From Armatimonadetes bacterium UBA5419 (GTDB lineage: Bacteria; Armatimonadota; UBA10988), in NCBI GenBank assembly GCA_002409445.1, contig DHNJ01000107.1:2231-13392 (forward strand): a stretch of 11,162 bases of DNA, read 5' to 3'. The notes under the pieces are model-generated. The model ran no database searches. It had not been told where the DNA came from and saw nothing but the letters and a program-made list of their open reading frames with translations. The position numbers were made by a program, and so were the translations under genes. Shown here one piece after another: positions 1-6,919 of this stretch (positions are counted from its first letter, which is position 1; every line of letters starts with the position of its first letter).

Positions 1-1151
1 ACCACGACGGCTTCTGCCTCTGGCCCAGCGCTTACACCGACCACAACATCTCCAAGAGCCCGTTCCGCGACGGGCAGGGCGACCTGGTCAAGGAGATCCG
101 CGACGCTTGCCGGCGGGCGGGGCTGCTGTTTGGCACGTACATCTCGCCCTGGGACCGTAACCGGGCCGACTACGCGCAGGACAGCTACGTCGACTACTAC
201 CACAACCAGGTCATCGAACTGATGGATCGCTATGGGCCCATCTTCGAGATGTGGTTTGACGGCGCGAACGGTGGCGACGGCTACTACGGTGGCGCGCGCG
301 AGACCCGGCGCATCCCGCCCGGCTACTACCGCTTCGATGAGTTGTACGCGAAGATCCGCGCTACCGACCCGAACACCGTGATCTGGGGTGACCCGGGCGC
401 CGATGCGACCTGGGGCGGCTCGGAAGCCGGCGACGTGCCCGACCCCTGCTGGCCGACCGTGCCCAACACCAAGCGCATCCAGCCGGGCGACCGCTATCTG
501 CCCTCCGAGGCCGATGTCAGCATCCGGCCCGGCTGGTTCTACCACGCCGCCGAGGACGACCGGGTCAAGAGTCCGGCCCAGCTCGCCGACATCTGGTTCA
601 CCAGCATCGGCCGCGGGGCCAACCTGATCCTCAACCTGCCGCCCGACCGGCGCGGCCAGGTCAACGAGATCGACGTGCGGTCGCTGCGCGCCTTCCGCGC
701 CTGGCTGGACTGCACGTTCAGCGTCGATCTGGCCCAGGGCGGCCAGGTCAGCGCGGACAACGTGCGCGGCGGCGACGTGGGGTTCGGCGCGGGGCGCGTG
801 CTCGACGGCATGGCCAGCAGCTACTGGGCGACCGACGACGGCACGCTCGAAGCGAGCCTGACGCTGACCCTGCCCGAGCCGCGGACCTTCGGCGTGGTGC
901 GGCTGGTCGAGCCGATCCGCCTGGGCCACCGCCTGGAGGACGTGGTCATTGAGGTCGAGGAGGACGGCGCCTGGCGCGAGTGGGGCCGAGCGGCGAACGT
1001 CGGTGCCCGGCGGCTGGTGCGCGGCGCGGAGGTGACGACGCAGCAGGTGCGCGTGACCCTGCGGTCGGCGGCCGACTGCGTGGTCCTCAGCGAACTGAAC
1101 CTGTATCGTGAGGCGCCGTTGCCCGAGGGCATTCCGGCCGCGGACGAGTAA
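1..1151 (+). CDS. Alpha-L-fucosidase, GH29 (subfamily B-like), with C-terminal F5/8C domain; 5' end missing
   Basis: The gene enters from outside the window; the reading frame is open from base 3. It should hydrolyse terminal alpha-L-fucose from glycans with retention of configuration. The visible protein begins HDGFCLWPS, the GH29 substrate-pocket motif. The segment EMWFDGANG follows, and its Asp (codon 258-260) is the expected nucleophile. The Glu of WGGSEAG (codon 423-425) sits where subfamily B (alpha-1,3/4-fucosidase) enzymes carry the acid/base; that assignment is inferred from family memory. The catalytic part ends near base 720 after NLPPDRRG. From about base 750 to the stop there is a beta-rich module with VLDGMASSYWATDDG and FGVVRLVEPI, typical of F5/8C (discoidin, CBM32-like) domains. 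The signal peptide, if any, lies upstream of the window. The next gene starts 91 bp downstream, so co-transcription is uncertain. Confidence 0.93.
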   Translation, partial: HDGFCLWPSAYTDHNISKSPFRDGQGDLVKEIRDACRRAGLLFGTYISPWDRNRADYAQDSYVDYYHNQVIELMDRYGPIFEMWFDGANGGDGYYGGARETRRIPPGYYRFDELYAKIRATDPNTVIWGDPGADATWGGSEAGDVPDPCWPTVPNTKRIQPGDRYLPSEADVSIRPGWFYHAAEDDRVKSPAQLADIWFTSIGRGANLILNLPPDRRGQVNEIDVRSLRAFRAWLDCTFSVDLAQGGQVSADNVRGGDVGFGAGRVLDGMASSYWATDDGTLEASLTLTLPEPRTFGVVRLVEPIRLGHRLEDVVIEVEEDGAWREWGRAANVGARRLVRGAEVTTQQVRVTLRSAADCVVLSELNLYREAPLPEGIPAADE

Positions 1152-1172
1152 GCGCCACGGTTGGCCGAATGG

Positions 1173-1181
1173 TGGTATGTT
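1173..1181 (+). promoter_or_regulatory. Possible extended -10 promoter element
   Basis: TGGTATGTT lies 61 bp upstream of the acidic-protein start and resembles an extended -10 (TGn followed by TATGTT, 4 of 6 to consensus). No convincing -35 is present. If real, it would start transcription of the acidic protein-thuA-ruvX-trmFO run independently of the fucosidase gene. The support is weak. Confidence 0.22.
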
Positions 1182-1195
1182 GGGGCCCGCGCGGT

Positions 1196-1215
1196 GCTAC
1201 GCGATCCGGCGTAGC
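1196..1215 (+). repeat. Perfect 7-bp inverted repeat in the gap after the fucosidase gene
   Basis: GCTACGC and GCGTAGC flank a 6-nt loop (GATCCG). The hairpin lies 45 bp after the fucosidase stop and ends 14 nt before the Shine-Dalgarno site of the next gene. There is no T-tract, so it is not a classical terminator. It could be a weak terminator, an mRNA-end stabiliser or a leader structure. Confidence 0.35.
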
Positions 1216-1242
1216 CTGCTGCGGGTGGTGGAGGAGTGGGTG

Positions 1243-1779
1243 ATGGCAGACATTCGCAAGTGGGCCGAGGCGCTGGCGGAGCGGCTGAAGGCCGAACTAG
1301 ACACCGAGGAGGACGGCACCTACACGGTCTTGTTGGCGGCCGAGGACGACTACGAGTTCCCGATCACCCTCTACGCCGAAGAGCTGGATGACGGGCCGGC
1401 CGACGGCCGCACCGTTGTCCTGCTGCGGGCCGCCGCGGGCGATCTGGAGGACAGTGACGATTCTGACCTTGCCGGCCTGCTACGGGTCAGCGCGCACACC
1501 TGGTTCGCGCGGCTCTACCTGGAGGAAGAGACCGACTCGTTCGTCGTCGAGGCCGCGCTGCCGTTCGACGGCTTGACCGAGGACCTGCTGGAGCAGGCCG
1601 CGCACGAGGTGATCGAGCTGGCGATGGCCGCCGATGACGTGCTGGATGACGACGACGCGGACGAGGGTGGCTTTAGCTTCAGTTTCGGCGACGACGCGGA
1701 CGACAACGGCAACGATGGGCCGGACGACGACGACGATGACGACAATGGCGGCGGTCGGCCCCCCTTACGCGCGGTCTGA
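1243..1779 (+). CDS. Small acidic protein with poly-Asp C-terminal tail, function unknown
   Basis: A 178-aa protein. The ATG at 1243 is chosen because GGAGGAG (1230-1236) lies 6 nt upstream; the open frame extends further back but runs into the fucosidase gene. Residues 1-130 look like a small alpha/beta domain. There is an N-terminal helix (RKWAEALAERLKAEL), then strands (TYTVLLAA, FPITLYAEE, RTVVLLRAAA), then SAHTWFARLYLEEE, a final strand (SFVVEAALPF) and a C-terminal helix. This order is reminiscent of the type III chaperone-like/YbjN fold, but that is only a guess from shape. Residues 131-170 are low-complexity and strongly acidic, with seven consecutive Asp at 161-167, and the protein ends in a short basic tail (GRPPLRAV). 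There is no signal peptide or membrane segment, so it is probably cytoplasmic. thuA starts 33 bp downstream. Confidence 0.8.
   Translation: MADIRKWAEALAERLKAELDTEEDGTYTVLLAAEDDYEFPITLYAEELDDGPADGRTVVLLRAAAGDLEDSDDSDLAGLLRVSAHTWFARLYLEEETDSFVVEAALPFDGLTEDLLEQAAHEVIELAMAADDVLDDDDADEGGFSFSFGDDADDNGNDGPDDDDDDDNGGGRPPLRAV
1723..1743 (+). repeat. (GAY)7 trinucleotide run encoding poly-Asp
   Basis: Seven consecutive GAC/GAT codons encode Asp161-167 of the acidic protein. A shorter run of Asp codons lies upstream, near 1639-1660. The tract is in frame and could vary in length by slippage. Confidence 0.8.
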
Positions 1780-1800
1780 GCACCGCACCATATCCACACG

Positions 1801-1806
1801 AGGGAG
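1801..1806 (+). promoter_or_regulatory. Shine-Dalgarno site of the ThuA-like gene
   Basis: AGGGAG lies 6 nt upstream of the ATG at 1813 and fixes that start. Confidence 0.75.
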
Positions 1807-1812
1807 CTAAGC

Positions 1813-2553
1813 ATGAGTGAGACAAAGCGCGTTCTGTTCTTCTCCAAGTCCTCTGGGTTTGAGCACGACACCATCAAGCGCGGCGATAAGCCCGCATCGC
1901 CGGTCGAGGAGTGGATTGTGCCGTGGGCCGCTGAACGCGGCTACGAGGTGGTCTGCTCGAAGGACGGCAGCCTATTCGACGCGGACTATCTCGACGGCTT
2001 CGACGCCTACCTGTTCTGCACCACCGGCGACCTGACCACCGTTGGCACCGACGGCCAGCCGCCGCTCAGCGCGGAGGGCAAGGCGGCGCTGCTGGCGGCG
2101 ATCGCCGGCGGCAAGGGTTTCCTCGGCGTCCACAATGCGACCGACACTTTCCACGGCGCCAACGACACCGTCGACGACTACACCGCGATGCTGGGTGGCC
2201 AGTTCCTGACCCACGGCGCGCAGCAGAACGCGACGCAGCTGAAGACCGACGTCGTCTTCCCCGGCCTGGAGGCGCTGCCCGACTCGTTCGTTACCCACGA
2301 CGAGTGGTACGTGCAGAAGAACCTCGCTGACGACCTGCGGGTCATTCTGCTGCAATCGACCGAGGGCATGGAAGGCGACATGTACACCTCGCGCGAGGCC
2401 TACCCGGCGACCTGGGCGCGCCGCGAGGGCGAGGGGCGTGTCTTCTACACGTCGATGGGCCACCGCCCCGACAACTGGACCGCGCCCGAGTTCCAGCTCG
2501 TGCTGGCCGCCGGCCTGGACTGGATCACGGGCCGCACCGAGGCGGGGTTCTAG
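1813..2553 (+). CDS. ThuA-like domain protein
   Basis: A 246-aa protein belonging to the ThuA (trehalose-utilisation, class I glutamine amidotransferase-like fold) family. The family hallmarks are visible along the whole length. These are RVLFFSKSSGFEHDTI at the N-terminus (residues ~6-21), a central FDAYLFCTTGDLT, GKGFLGVHNATDTFH with the GxHxATD signature (~99-113), THDEWYV, and GEGRVFYTSMGHRPDNW near the end. It consists of this single domain and has no signal peptide, unlike many secreted ThuA proteins of planctomycetes and Bacteroidetes, so it is probably cytoplasmic. The biochemical role of most ThuA proteins is unsettled; they are linked to sugar metabolism, which would suit the upstream fucosidase gene. 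The stop is 7 bp before ruvX. The family call is secure; the substrate is unknown. Confidence 0.92.
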   Translation: MSETKRVLFFSKSSGFEHDTIKRGDKPASPVEEWIVPWAAERGYEVVCSKDGSLFDADYLDGFDAYLFCTTGDLTTVGTDGQPPLSAEGKAALLAAIAGGKGFLGVHNATDTFHGANDTVDDYTAMLGGQFLTHGAQQNATQLKTDVVFPGLEALPDSFVTHDEWYVQKNLADDLRVILLQSTEGMEGDMYTSREAYPATWARREGEGRVFYTSMGHRPDNWTAPEFQLVLAAGLDWITGRTEAGF

Positions 2554-2560
2554 GCTACCT

Positions 2561-2995
2561 GTGAGCGTGCGCCTGGCCCTCGACGTTGGCAGCGAGACCA
2601 TTGGTCTGGCCGTCTGCAACGACGCCGAGGACCAGGTCCGCGCGCTGTATACCCTGACCCGGCTCAATCGCCGGCGCGATGTCGCCGCGGTCGCCGACGA
2701 GTTCCGCCGCCAGGGCGCGCGGGTGCTCGTCGTCGGCTTAGCCACCCTGGCCAGCGGCGATGAGGGCGAGAGCGCGGCGCGCGCGCGGCGGCTGGGCGAG
2801 CTGATCGCCGCGGCGGTCGACGCACCGCTGGTCTTCGTCGACGAGCACTTGACCACCGAGCTGGCCCGCGAGCGCTTGGAGGCGCAGTTCGTCAGCCCCG
2901 CGCGCCTGGCCGAGCAGCTCGACGCGGAGGCGGCGCGGATCATCCTGGAGCGCCACCTCGCCGCGCTGCGCGAGGAGCGGGAGACGAGCGAGTGA
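2561..2995 (+). CDS. ruvX: YqgF/RuvX-family RNase H-like nuclease (pre-16S rRNA processing / putative Holliday junction resolvase)
   Basis: A 144-aa protein, close to the usual 135-150 aa. Family motifs are in order: RLALDVGSETIGLAV (residues 4-18, Asp8), VLVVGLATLASGDEG (55-69), VDEHLTTELARERL (93-106) and LDAEAARIILERHL (120-133, Asp121). The three acidic positions expected in the RNase H-like active site are kept. The usual DERLTT motif reads DEHLTT here. In E. coli the YqgF homologue matures the 16S rRNA 5' end. The start is taken as GTG 2561, 7 bp after the thuA stop. A second in-frame GTG at 2567 is possible, and neither has a strong Shine-Dalgarno site, which suggests translational coupling to thuA. 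The stop overlaps the trmFO start by 4 nt. Confidence 0.9.
   Translation: MSVRLALDVGSETIGLAVCNDAEDQVRALYTLTRLNRRRDVAAVADEFRRQGARVLVVGLATLASGDEGESAARARRLGELIAAAVDAPLVFVDEHLTTELARERLEAQFVSPARLAEQLDAEAARIILERHLAALREERETSE
2979..2984 (+). promoter_or_regulatory. Shine-Dalgarno site of trmFO inside the ruvX 3' end
   Basis: GGGAGA lies 7 nt before the GTG at 2992, supporting the overlapping start. A GAGGAG at 2972-2977 lies slightly further upstream. Confidence 0.65.
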
Positions 2996-4296
2996 GCGCC
3001 GAGCTAAGTGTCATCGGGGGTGGCCTCGCAGGCTGCGAGGCGGCCTGGCAAGCGGCTGAACGCGGCCTGCGTGTACGCCTGCACGAGATGCGGCCAGCCG
3101 TCCCCACCGGCGCGCACCAGACCGACCGGCTGGCCGAGCTCGTCTGTTCGGGCAGCCTCAAGTCGCTGCAGGTGGAGAGCGCCTCTGGCCTGCTCAACGC
3201 CGAGATGGGCCGGCTCGGCTCGTTGATCCTCGCCTGCGGCCACCAGGCAGCGATCCCCGGCGGACAGGCGCTGGCCGTCGACCGCGACGAGTTTGCCGCG
3301 GCCGTGACCGCGGCCATCGACGCGCACCCGCGGATCGAGGTCGTTCGCGGCGAGGTCACCCGCGTGCCGCGCGAGGGGCTGGTCGTCCTGGCCAGTGGGC
3401 CACTGACCTCTCCCGCGCTGGCCGCCGATCTGGCGGAGTTGACGGGCGAGACGCATCTCGCCTTCTACGACGCCATCGCCCCGACCGTCGAGCTGGACAG
3501 CCTCGACCTGGACATCCTCTTCCGCGCCAGCCGCTACGACAAGGGCGGCGCCGACTACCTCAACGCGCCGTTCAGCCGTGAGGAGTACGAGGTCTTCTGG
3601 CGCGAGCTGGTCGCCGCCGAGCGGTTCGTGCCGAAGCACGAGGACGACACGAAGTACTTCGAGGGCTGCCTGCCGCTAGAGGTGATTGCCGAGCGGGGCC
3701 AGGACGCACCGCGGTTCGGGCCGCTGAAGCCCGTCGGCCTGACCGACCCACGCACCGGTCGCCGACCCTGGGCGGTGGTGCAGCTGCGGCAGGAGAACCG
3801 CGCGGGCAATCTGTACAGCCTGGTCGGCTGCCAGACGCAGCTGCGCCGAGCTGAGCAACGGCGCGTGTTCGACCTCATCCCGGGCCTGGCTGGTGCCGAG
3901 TACGTGCGCTGGGGCCAGGTCCACCGCAACACCTTCGTCCACTCGCCACGACTGCTGGTGCCGACGATGCAGCTGCGCGCGCGCGCCGATCTGTTCCTCG
4001 CGGGGCAACTGGTCGGCGTCGAGGGTTACGTCGAGAGTGCGGCGGCGGGCTGGCTGGCGGGAGTCAACGCGGCGCGCATGGCGGCCGGGCGCGAGCCGGT
4101 GGTGCCGCCGGCGACGACGATGATCGGTGCGCTGGTACGGCATGTGACCGACGAGTGGCAGAAAGACTTTCAGCCGATGAATGCCAACTTTGGGCTGCTG
4201 CCGCAGATCAGCCTGCGCTCGAAGGCCGAGCGACGGGCGGCGTACGCAGCGCGGGCGCTGACGGATCTGCAGGCCTGGACCACGGTTGTGGCCTAG
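2992..4296 (+). CDS. trmFO: Methylenetetrahydrofolate--tRNA-(uracil-5-)-methyltransferase TrmFO
   Basis: A 434-aa flavoprotein of the usual family length. It makes m5U54 in the T-loop of tRNA using methylenetetrahydrofolate, FAD and NAD(P)H. The N-terminal dinucleotide-binding motif is VIGGGLAGCEAAW (residues 7-19), followed by LHEMRP. The two cysteines that act with FAD in characterised TrmFO are in place: Cys52 in LVCSGSLKS and Cys226 in YFEGCLPLE. Other signatures are IPGGQALAVDRDEF, FGPLKPVGLTDPRTG, VVQLRQENRAGNLYSLVGCQT, QVHRNTF, GQLVGVEGYVESAAAGWLAG and FQPMNANFGLLP. The CSNS motif typical of TrmFO is CSGS here. The GTG start overlaps the ruvX stop (GTGA). Lineages with TrmFO normally lack SAM-dependent TrmA for this position. 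An inverted repeat follows the stop. Confidence 0.96.
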   Translation: MSAELSVIGGGLAGCEAAWQAAERGLRVRLHEMRPAVPTGAHQTDRLAELVCSGSLKSLQVESASGLLNAEMGRLGSLILACGHQAAIPGGQALAVDRDEFAAAVTAAIDAHPRIEVVRGEVTRVPREGLVVLASGPLTSPALAADLAELTGETHLAFYDAIAPTVELDSLDLDILFRASRYDKGGADYLNAPFSREEYEVFWRELVAAERFVPKHEDDTKYFEGCLPLEVIAERGQDAPRFGPLKPVGLTDPRTGRRPWAVVQLRQENRAGNLYSLVGCQTQLRRAEQRRVFDLIPGLAGAEYVRWGQVHRNTFVHSPRLLVPTMQLRARADLFLAGQLVGVEGYVESAAAGWLAGVNAARMAAGREPVVPPATTMIGALVRHVTDEWQKDFQPMNANFGLLPQISLRSKAERRAAYAARALTDLQAWTTVVA

Positions 4297-4307
4297 CCCA
4301 AAACGAG

Positions 4308-4341
4308 GCGACCGGTGCGGCACGAGGCCGGCACCGGTCGC
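4308..4341. terminator. Hairpin between convergent operons, probable bidirectional terminator
   Basis: GCGACCGGTGC (4308-4318) and GCACCGGTCGC (4331-4341) form a perfect 11-bp stem around a 12-nt loop. The stem starts 12 bp after the trmFO stop and ends 21 bp before the stop of the minus-strand lipoprotein gene. An AAAA run (4300-4303) lies on its left flank, so a minus-strand transcript would carry a short U run after the stem. There is no T-run on the plus side. Confidence 0.65.
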
Positions 4342-4362
4342 GCTACGGTCGTGGATTGGGCT

Positions 4363-5547
4363 CTAGCGCAGGCCACCGACCTGGAAGCTGGAGACCGACT
4401 GCGCCACTTCCAACGGGCGGGCGGCGGGGCTGGCCTTGATCTTCACGGTGTAGGTCGCGTTGACCGACGAGGTGTTGGCCGCGGCGGTCATCTTGCCCAC
4501 GTAGAGGTACTTGTCAACGGCGCTGAGGTTGACCGTACGCACCGTGGTCGTGCCTGGCAGGGTGACCTCGGCGACGACGTTCAGCTTCTCTCCGGCCTCC
4601 GAGTAGACGATGGCCTGGAGGGTCACCTCGCCGCCTGTCGACGGCAGCCGCTCGGGCACGGCCCGCTGGTCGATGATCCGCGGTGCGCCCGCGACGTGCA
4701 GCGTGCGCTGGACCGAGGCGTTCTGGCCAGCGGTGATCTGCACCGTGAACTGGTCGTCGACGAAGCCTGGTGCGGTGACGGTGATCGTCGCCAGCCCGGC
4801 GGCCAGGTCACTCAGGTGCACACTGTTAGCGCCGGCGGTGCTGCCGGGCTTGAGCGTCGTGGTCTTGCCCGCGGCGACACCGTTGACCAGGACCGTGGCC
4901 TGGACCGTCGGCTCCGAGAAGACGAACACGTCAGCGGTGCCGAAGGTCGTGCTAGCCATCTCCTGGGCCAGCTTTGTCAGCGCGTTGGGGTCGGCCGTGA
5001 TATCCGGCGCGCCGGGCTGTGAGAGGCGCTCCTCAGCGGCGGTCTCGAGACCGCTGACCTGGGAGTCGCTCAGCGGCGCCGTGGTGCCCTGGACGCCGAC
5101 AATCGCGGCGGCGAGGGTCGAGGGCGGGTTGAGGTTGCGGGTGCGGGCCTCCGCCTCGGCGAAGCTGAGCACACCGGAGACCTTCCGCTGCGGCTGGTCG
5201 GGCAGCTGGAACGGGTCGACCGCCTCGATGCGGATGAGCTTGTTCAACGGCTGGTTGTCGACGCGGTAGAAGCCTTCGTTATTGGCCTGCGTCTGCGCGA
5301 TCAGGCGGTCGGGCTGACCGTTGCCAACAACCTCATAGACCATGACCCGCGCGTTTGGAATCGCCGTGTTCGCCCGCGAAGGCACGAAGACGAAGCCGTC
5401 CATCGCACCCCGGGTGCCGCGCTGGAACCCGGCTGGCACGAGGTTCGACCCGCTGCTGCTACTACCACACCCCGTCAGTCCGAAGACCGCTAGGCCCGCA
5501 ACGAGCAGCGTTGCCGCCACTACCGAAGTCAACCGCCGTTCCATCAT
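4363..5547 (-). CDS. Putative lipoprotein, second copy of a tandem paralogous pair, function unknown
   Basis: A 394-aa protein with a signal of the lipoprotein type: basic start (MMERR), hydrophobic core and lipobox LTGC with Cys27, followed by a Ser/Gly linker (residues 28-35). Visible regions follow in order. Residues ~45-112 (GAMDGFVFV, IPNARVMVYEV, NNEGFYRVDNQP, IRIEAVDPF) resemble a carboxypeptidase-regulatory-like/transthyretin-like beta domain. Residues ~140-205 form a conserved helical segment (LSDSQVSGLE, QPGAPDITADP). Residues ~207-285 resemble a PEGA-type beta domain (TVLVNGV, AGLATITVTAPGF). Residues ~290-394 form an Ig-like domain ending SFQVGGLR. The start is 5547 because GAGGA (5556-5560) lies 8 nt upstream; ATG 5544 is also possible. 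It lies 41 bp downstream of its paralogue. It is probably an envelope-anchored structural or binding protein; no catalytic motif is visible. Confidence 0.85.
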   Translation of the reverse strand: MMERRLTSVVAATLLVAGLAVFGLTGCGSSSSGSNLVPAGFQRGTRGAMDGFVFVPSRANTAIPNARVMVYEVVGNGQPDRLIAQTQANNEGFYRVDNQPLNKLIRIEAVDPFQLPDQPQRKVSGVLSFAEAEARTRNLNPPSTLAAAIVGVQGTTAPLSDSQVSGLETAAEERLSQPGAPDITADPNALTKLAQEMASTTFGTADVFVFSEPTVQATVLVNGVAAGKTTTLKPGSTAGANSVHLSDLAAGLATITVTAPGFVDDQFTVQITAGQNASVQRTLHVAGAPRIIDQRAVPERLPSTGGEVTLQAIVYSEAGEKLNVVAEVTLPGTTTVRTVNLSAVDKYLYVGKMTAAANTSSVNATYTVKIKASPAARPLEVAQSVSSFQVGGLR

Positions 5548-5588
5548 TCCCTCTGTCCTCTCTGTGTACGTCCTGCTGTGGGCATCCT

Positions 5589-6827
5589 TTACGACCGGAG
5601 GCCCGCAACCTGGAAGCTGAAGTGCGCCTTGGTCGGCGCATCCTTGTGCTGTGCGTCCCGGGCCTCGATGCACACCGAGTAGGTGTCGTTGCCCTGATGC
5701 GCGTTCGCTGGCGCGTCGAAGTTGCCAACGAACAGGTGGTCGCCCACGCGTGTCATGTCCACCGTGATCGGCGCCGGTCGGTCCGCCCCAGGCATCGGCG
5801 CCGGCAGGATGATCACCGCGCAGACGTCGATCGCGTCGCCGTCCGGGTCATAGACCAGAGCCTGGACGACAACCCGACCACCCGAAGACGGCAGCCGGTC
5901 GGGCACGGCGCGCTTGTCGACGATGACCGGCGCGGAGTTCTCGCCCGGCTCGGGCACCGGTACCAGCGTGCGGGTGGCCAGTGCGTTCTGGCCCGGCTCG
6001 ATGGCCAAGGTGAACTCGTCAGCCTGGTAGCCAGCAGCCTCGAGACGGACCGTCACCAGGCCGCGTGCCAACTTCGTTAGGTGGATGAAGTTGGTTTGGG
6101 CGGTACTGCCCGAGGGCAGAGCGTCAACCGTGCCGACCCGCGCGCTGTTGACGAAGACCGCGACTTTCGTGGCCGCCTTGGCATAGACAAAGACGTCAGC
6201 CGTGCCGTATTGCGCGTTGGCCATCTCGGTGGCCAACTGCAGGAGGGCTTCGGGGTCGGCGGTGATGTCGGGTGCACCGGGCTGCGCCAGCCGCGCCTCG
6301 GAGATAGCCTCCAGATCGCTGACCTGCTCATCGCTGAGCGGCTCATTCTGGCCCTTGACGCCGACGATTGCCGCCGCGAGCGTCGAAGCTGGGTTCAGGT
6401 TCCGGGTGCGGTCCTCGGCGACGCTGAAGCTGATAACGCCGGCCACCCGCCGATACTTGCGCTCCGGCAGCTGGAACGGGTCGACGGCCTCGATCTGCAG
6501 CAGCTTGCCCAGCGGCTGACCGCTGAGCCGGTAAAACCCTTCAGCGTCGGTCTGCGTGGTCTGCAGCAAGACGTTCGGCTGGCCCTTGCCGCGCACCTCG
6601 TAAACCTTGACCGTAGCGTTCGGGATGGCCGTGCCATCCGCCGCCCGCACCTGGCGCGCGAGGACGAAGACGAAGCCGTCCATCGCGCCGCGCGTGCCGC
6701 GCGCGAAGCCGGGTGGCACGAGAGCGTGGTCGCGGAAGTTGCTGCTGCCGCAACCCGCGACGAGACTGAGCATCGGCACGGCGACGAGCGTCGCTGCGAA
6801 GAGCCATAGGAATCGATTGCGTACCAT
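5589..6827 (-). CDS. Putative lipoprotein, first copy of a tandem paralogous pair, function unknown
   Basis: A 412-aa protein colinear with the downstream paralogue. It has a lipobox LVAGC with Cys26 and then GSSN. The segment LVPPGFARGTRGAMDGFVFV (residues 37-56) is almost identical to the partner's. It is followed by a carboxypeptidase-regulatory-like domain (IPNATVKVYEV, AEGFYRLSGQPLGKLLQIEAVDPF), the conserved helical segment (LSDEQVSDLE, QPGAPDITADP; ~163-192), a PEGA-like domain (~210-290) and an Ig-like domain (~299-412) ending SFQVAGLRS. It differs from the partner by a few insertions (RQVRAADG near residue 60, a Pro-rich linker at ~290-299) and a DPDGD motif at ~327-331 that could bind calcium. 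ATG 6827 is preferred over ATG 6845 because GGAG (6835-6838) lies 7 nt upstream of it and the upstream ATG lacks a ribosome site. It is probably transcribed with the second copy. Confidence 0.86.
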   Translation of the reverse strand: MVRNRFLWLFAATLVAVPMLSLVAGCGSSNFRDHALVPPGFARGTRGAMDGFVFVLARQVRAADGTAIPNATVKVYEVRGKGQPNVLLQTTQTDAEGFYRLSGQPLGKLLQIEAVDPFQLPERKYRRVAGVISFSVAEDRTRNLNPASTLAAAIVGVKGQNEPLSDEQVSDLEAISEARLAQPGAPDITADPEALLQLATEMANAQYGTADVFVYAKAATKVAVFVNSARVGTVDALPSGSTAQTNFIHLTKLARGLVTVRLEAAGYQADEFTLAIEPGQNALATRTLVPVPEPGENSAPVIVDKRAVPDRLPSSGGRVVVQALVYDPDGDAIDVCAVIILPAPMPGADRPAPITVDMTRVGDHLFVGNFDAPANAHQGNDTYSVCIEARDAQHKDAPTKAHFSFQVAGLRS

Positions 6828-6834
6828 GAAGTTG

Positions 6835-6838
6835 CTCC
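6835..6838 (-). promoter_or_regulatory. Shine-Dalgarno site of the first lipoprotein
   Basis: GGAG on the minus strand, 7 nt upstream of ATG 6827. This decides against the upstream in-frame ATG at 6845. Confidence 0.65.
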
Positions 6839-6865
6839 GTACCATTCGACCAGTATAGGTTTGGG

Positions 6866-6895
6866 CGTATAGCCTTGTTACCCAGTTCGTCTCAA
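6866..6895 (-). promoter_or_regulatory. Candidate sigma-70-type promoter for the lipoprotein pair
   Basis: On the minus strand, TTGAGA (6895-6890) and TATACG (6871-6866) are separated by 18 bp, matching the -35 at 5 of 6 and the -10 at 4 of 6. A second -10-like TATACT lies at 6857-6852. The 92-bp gap 6828-6919 is the most AT-rich stretch nearby, and no terminator is obvious in it. Confidence 0.45.
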
Positions 6896-6919
6896 GGCCA
6901 TGCTACAGACTCGTGAACG

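Noticed and set aside
1108..1242. Upstream extension of the acidic protein overlapping the fucosidase 3' end
   Set aside because: The ATG at 1243 has a near-perfect Shine-Dalgarno; the extension is Arg-rich and unlike the rest of the protein.
1972..2943. 323-aa minus-strand open frame opposite thuA and ruvX
   Set aside because: It is Ser/Arg-rich without family motifs and spans two recognised plus-strand genes, so it is a shadow frame.
4315..5022. 235-aa plus-strand open frame over the second lipoprotein
   Set aside because: Gly/Arg-rich shadow that starts inside the terminator hairpin; the minus-strand lipoprotein explains the region.
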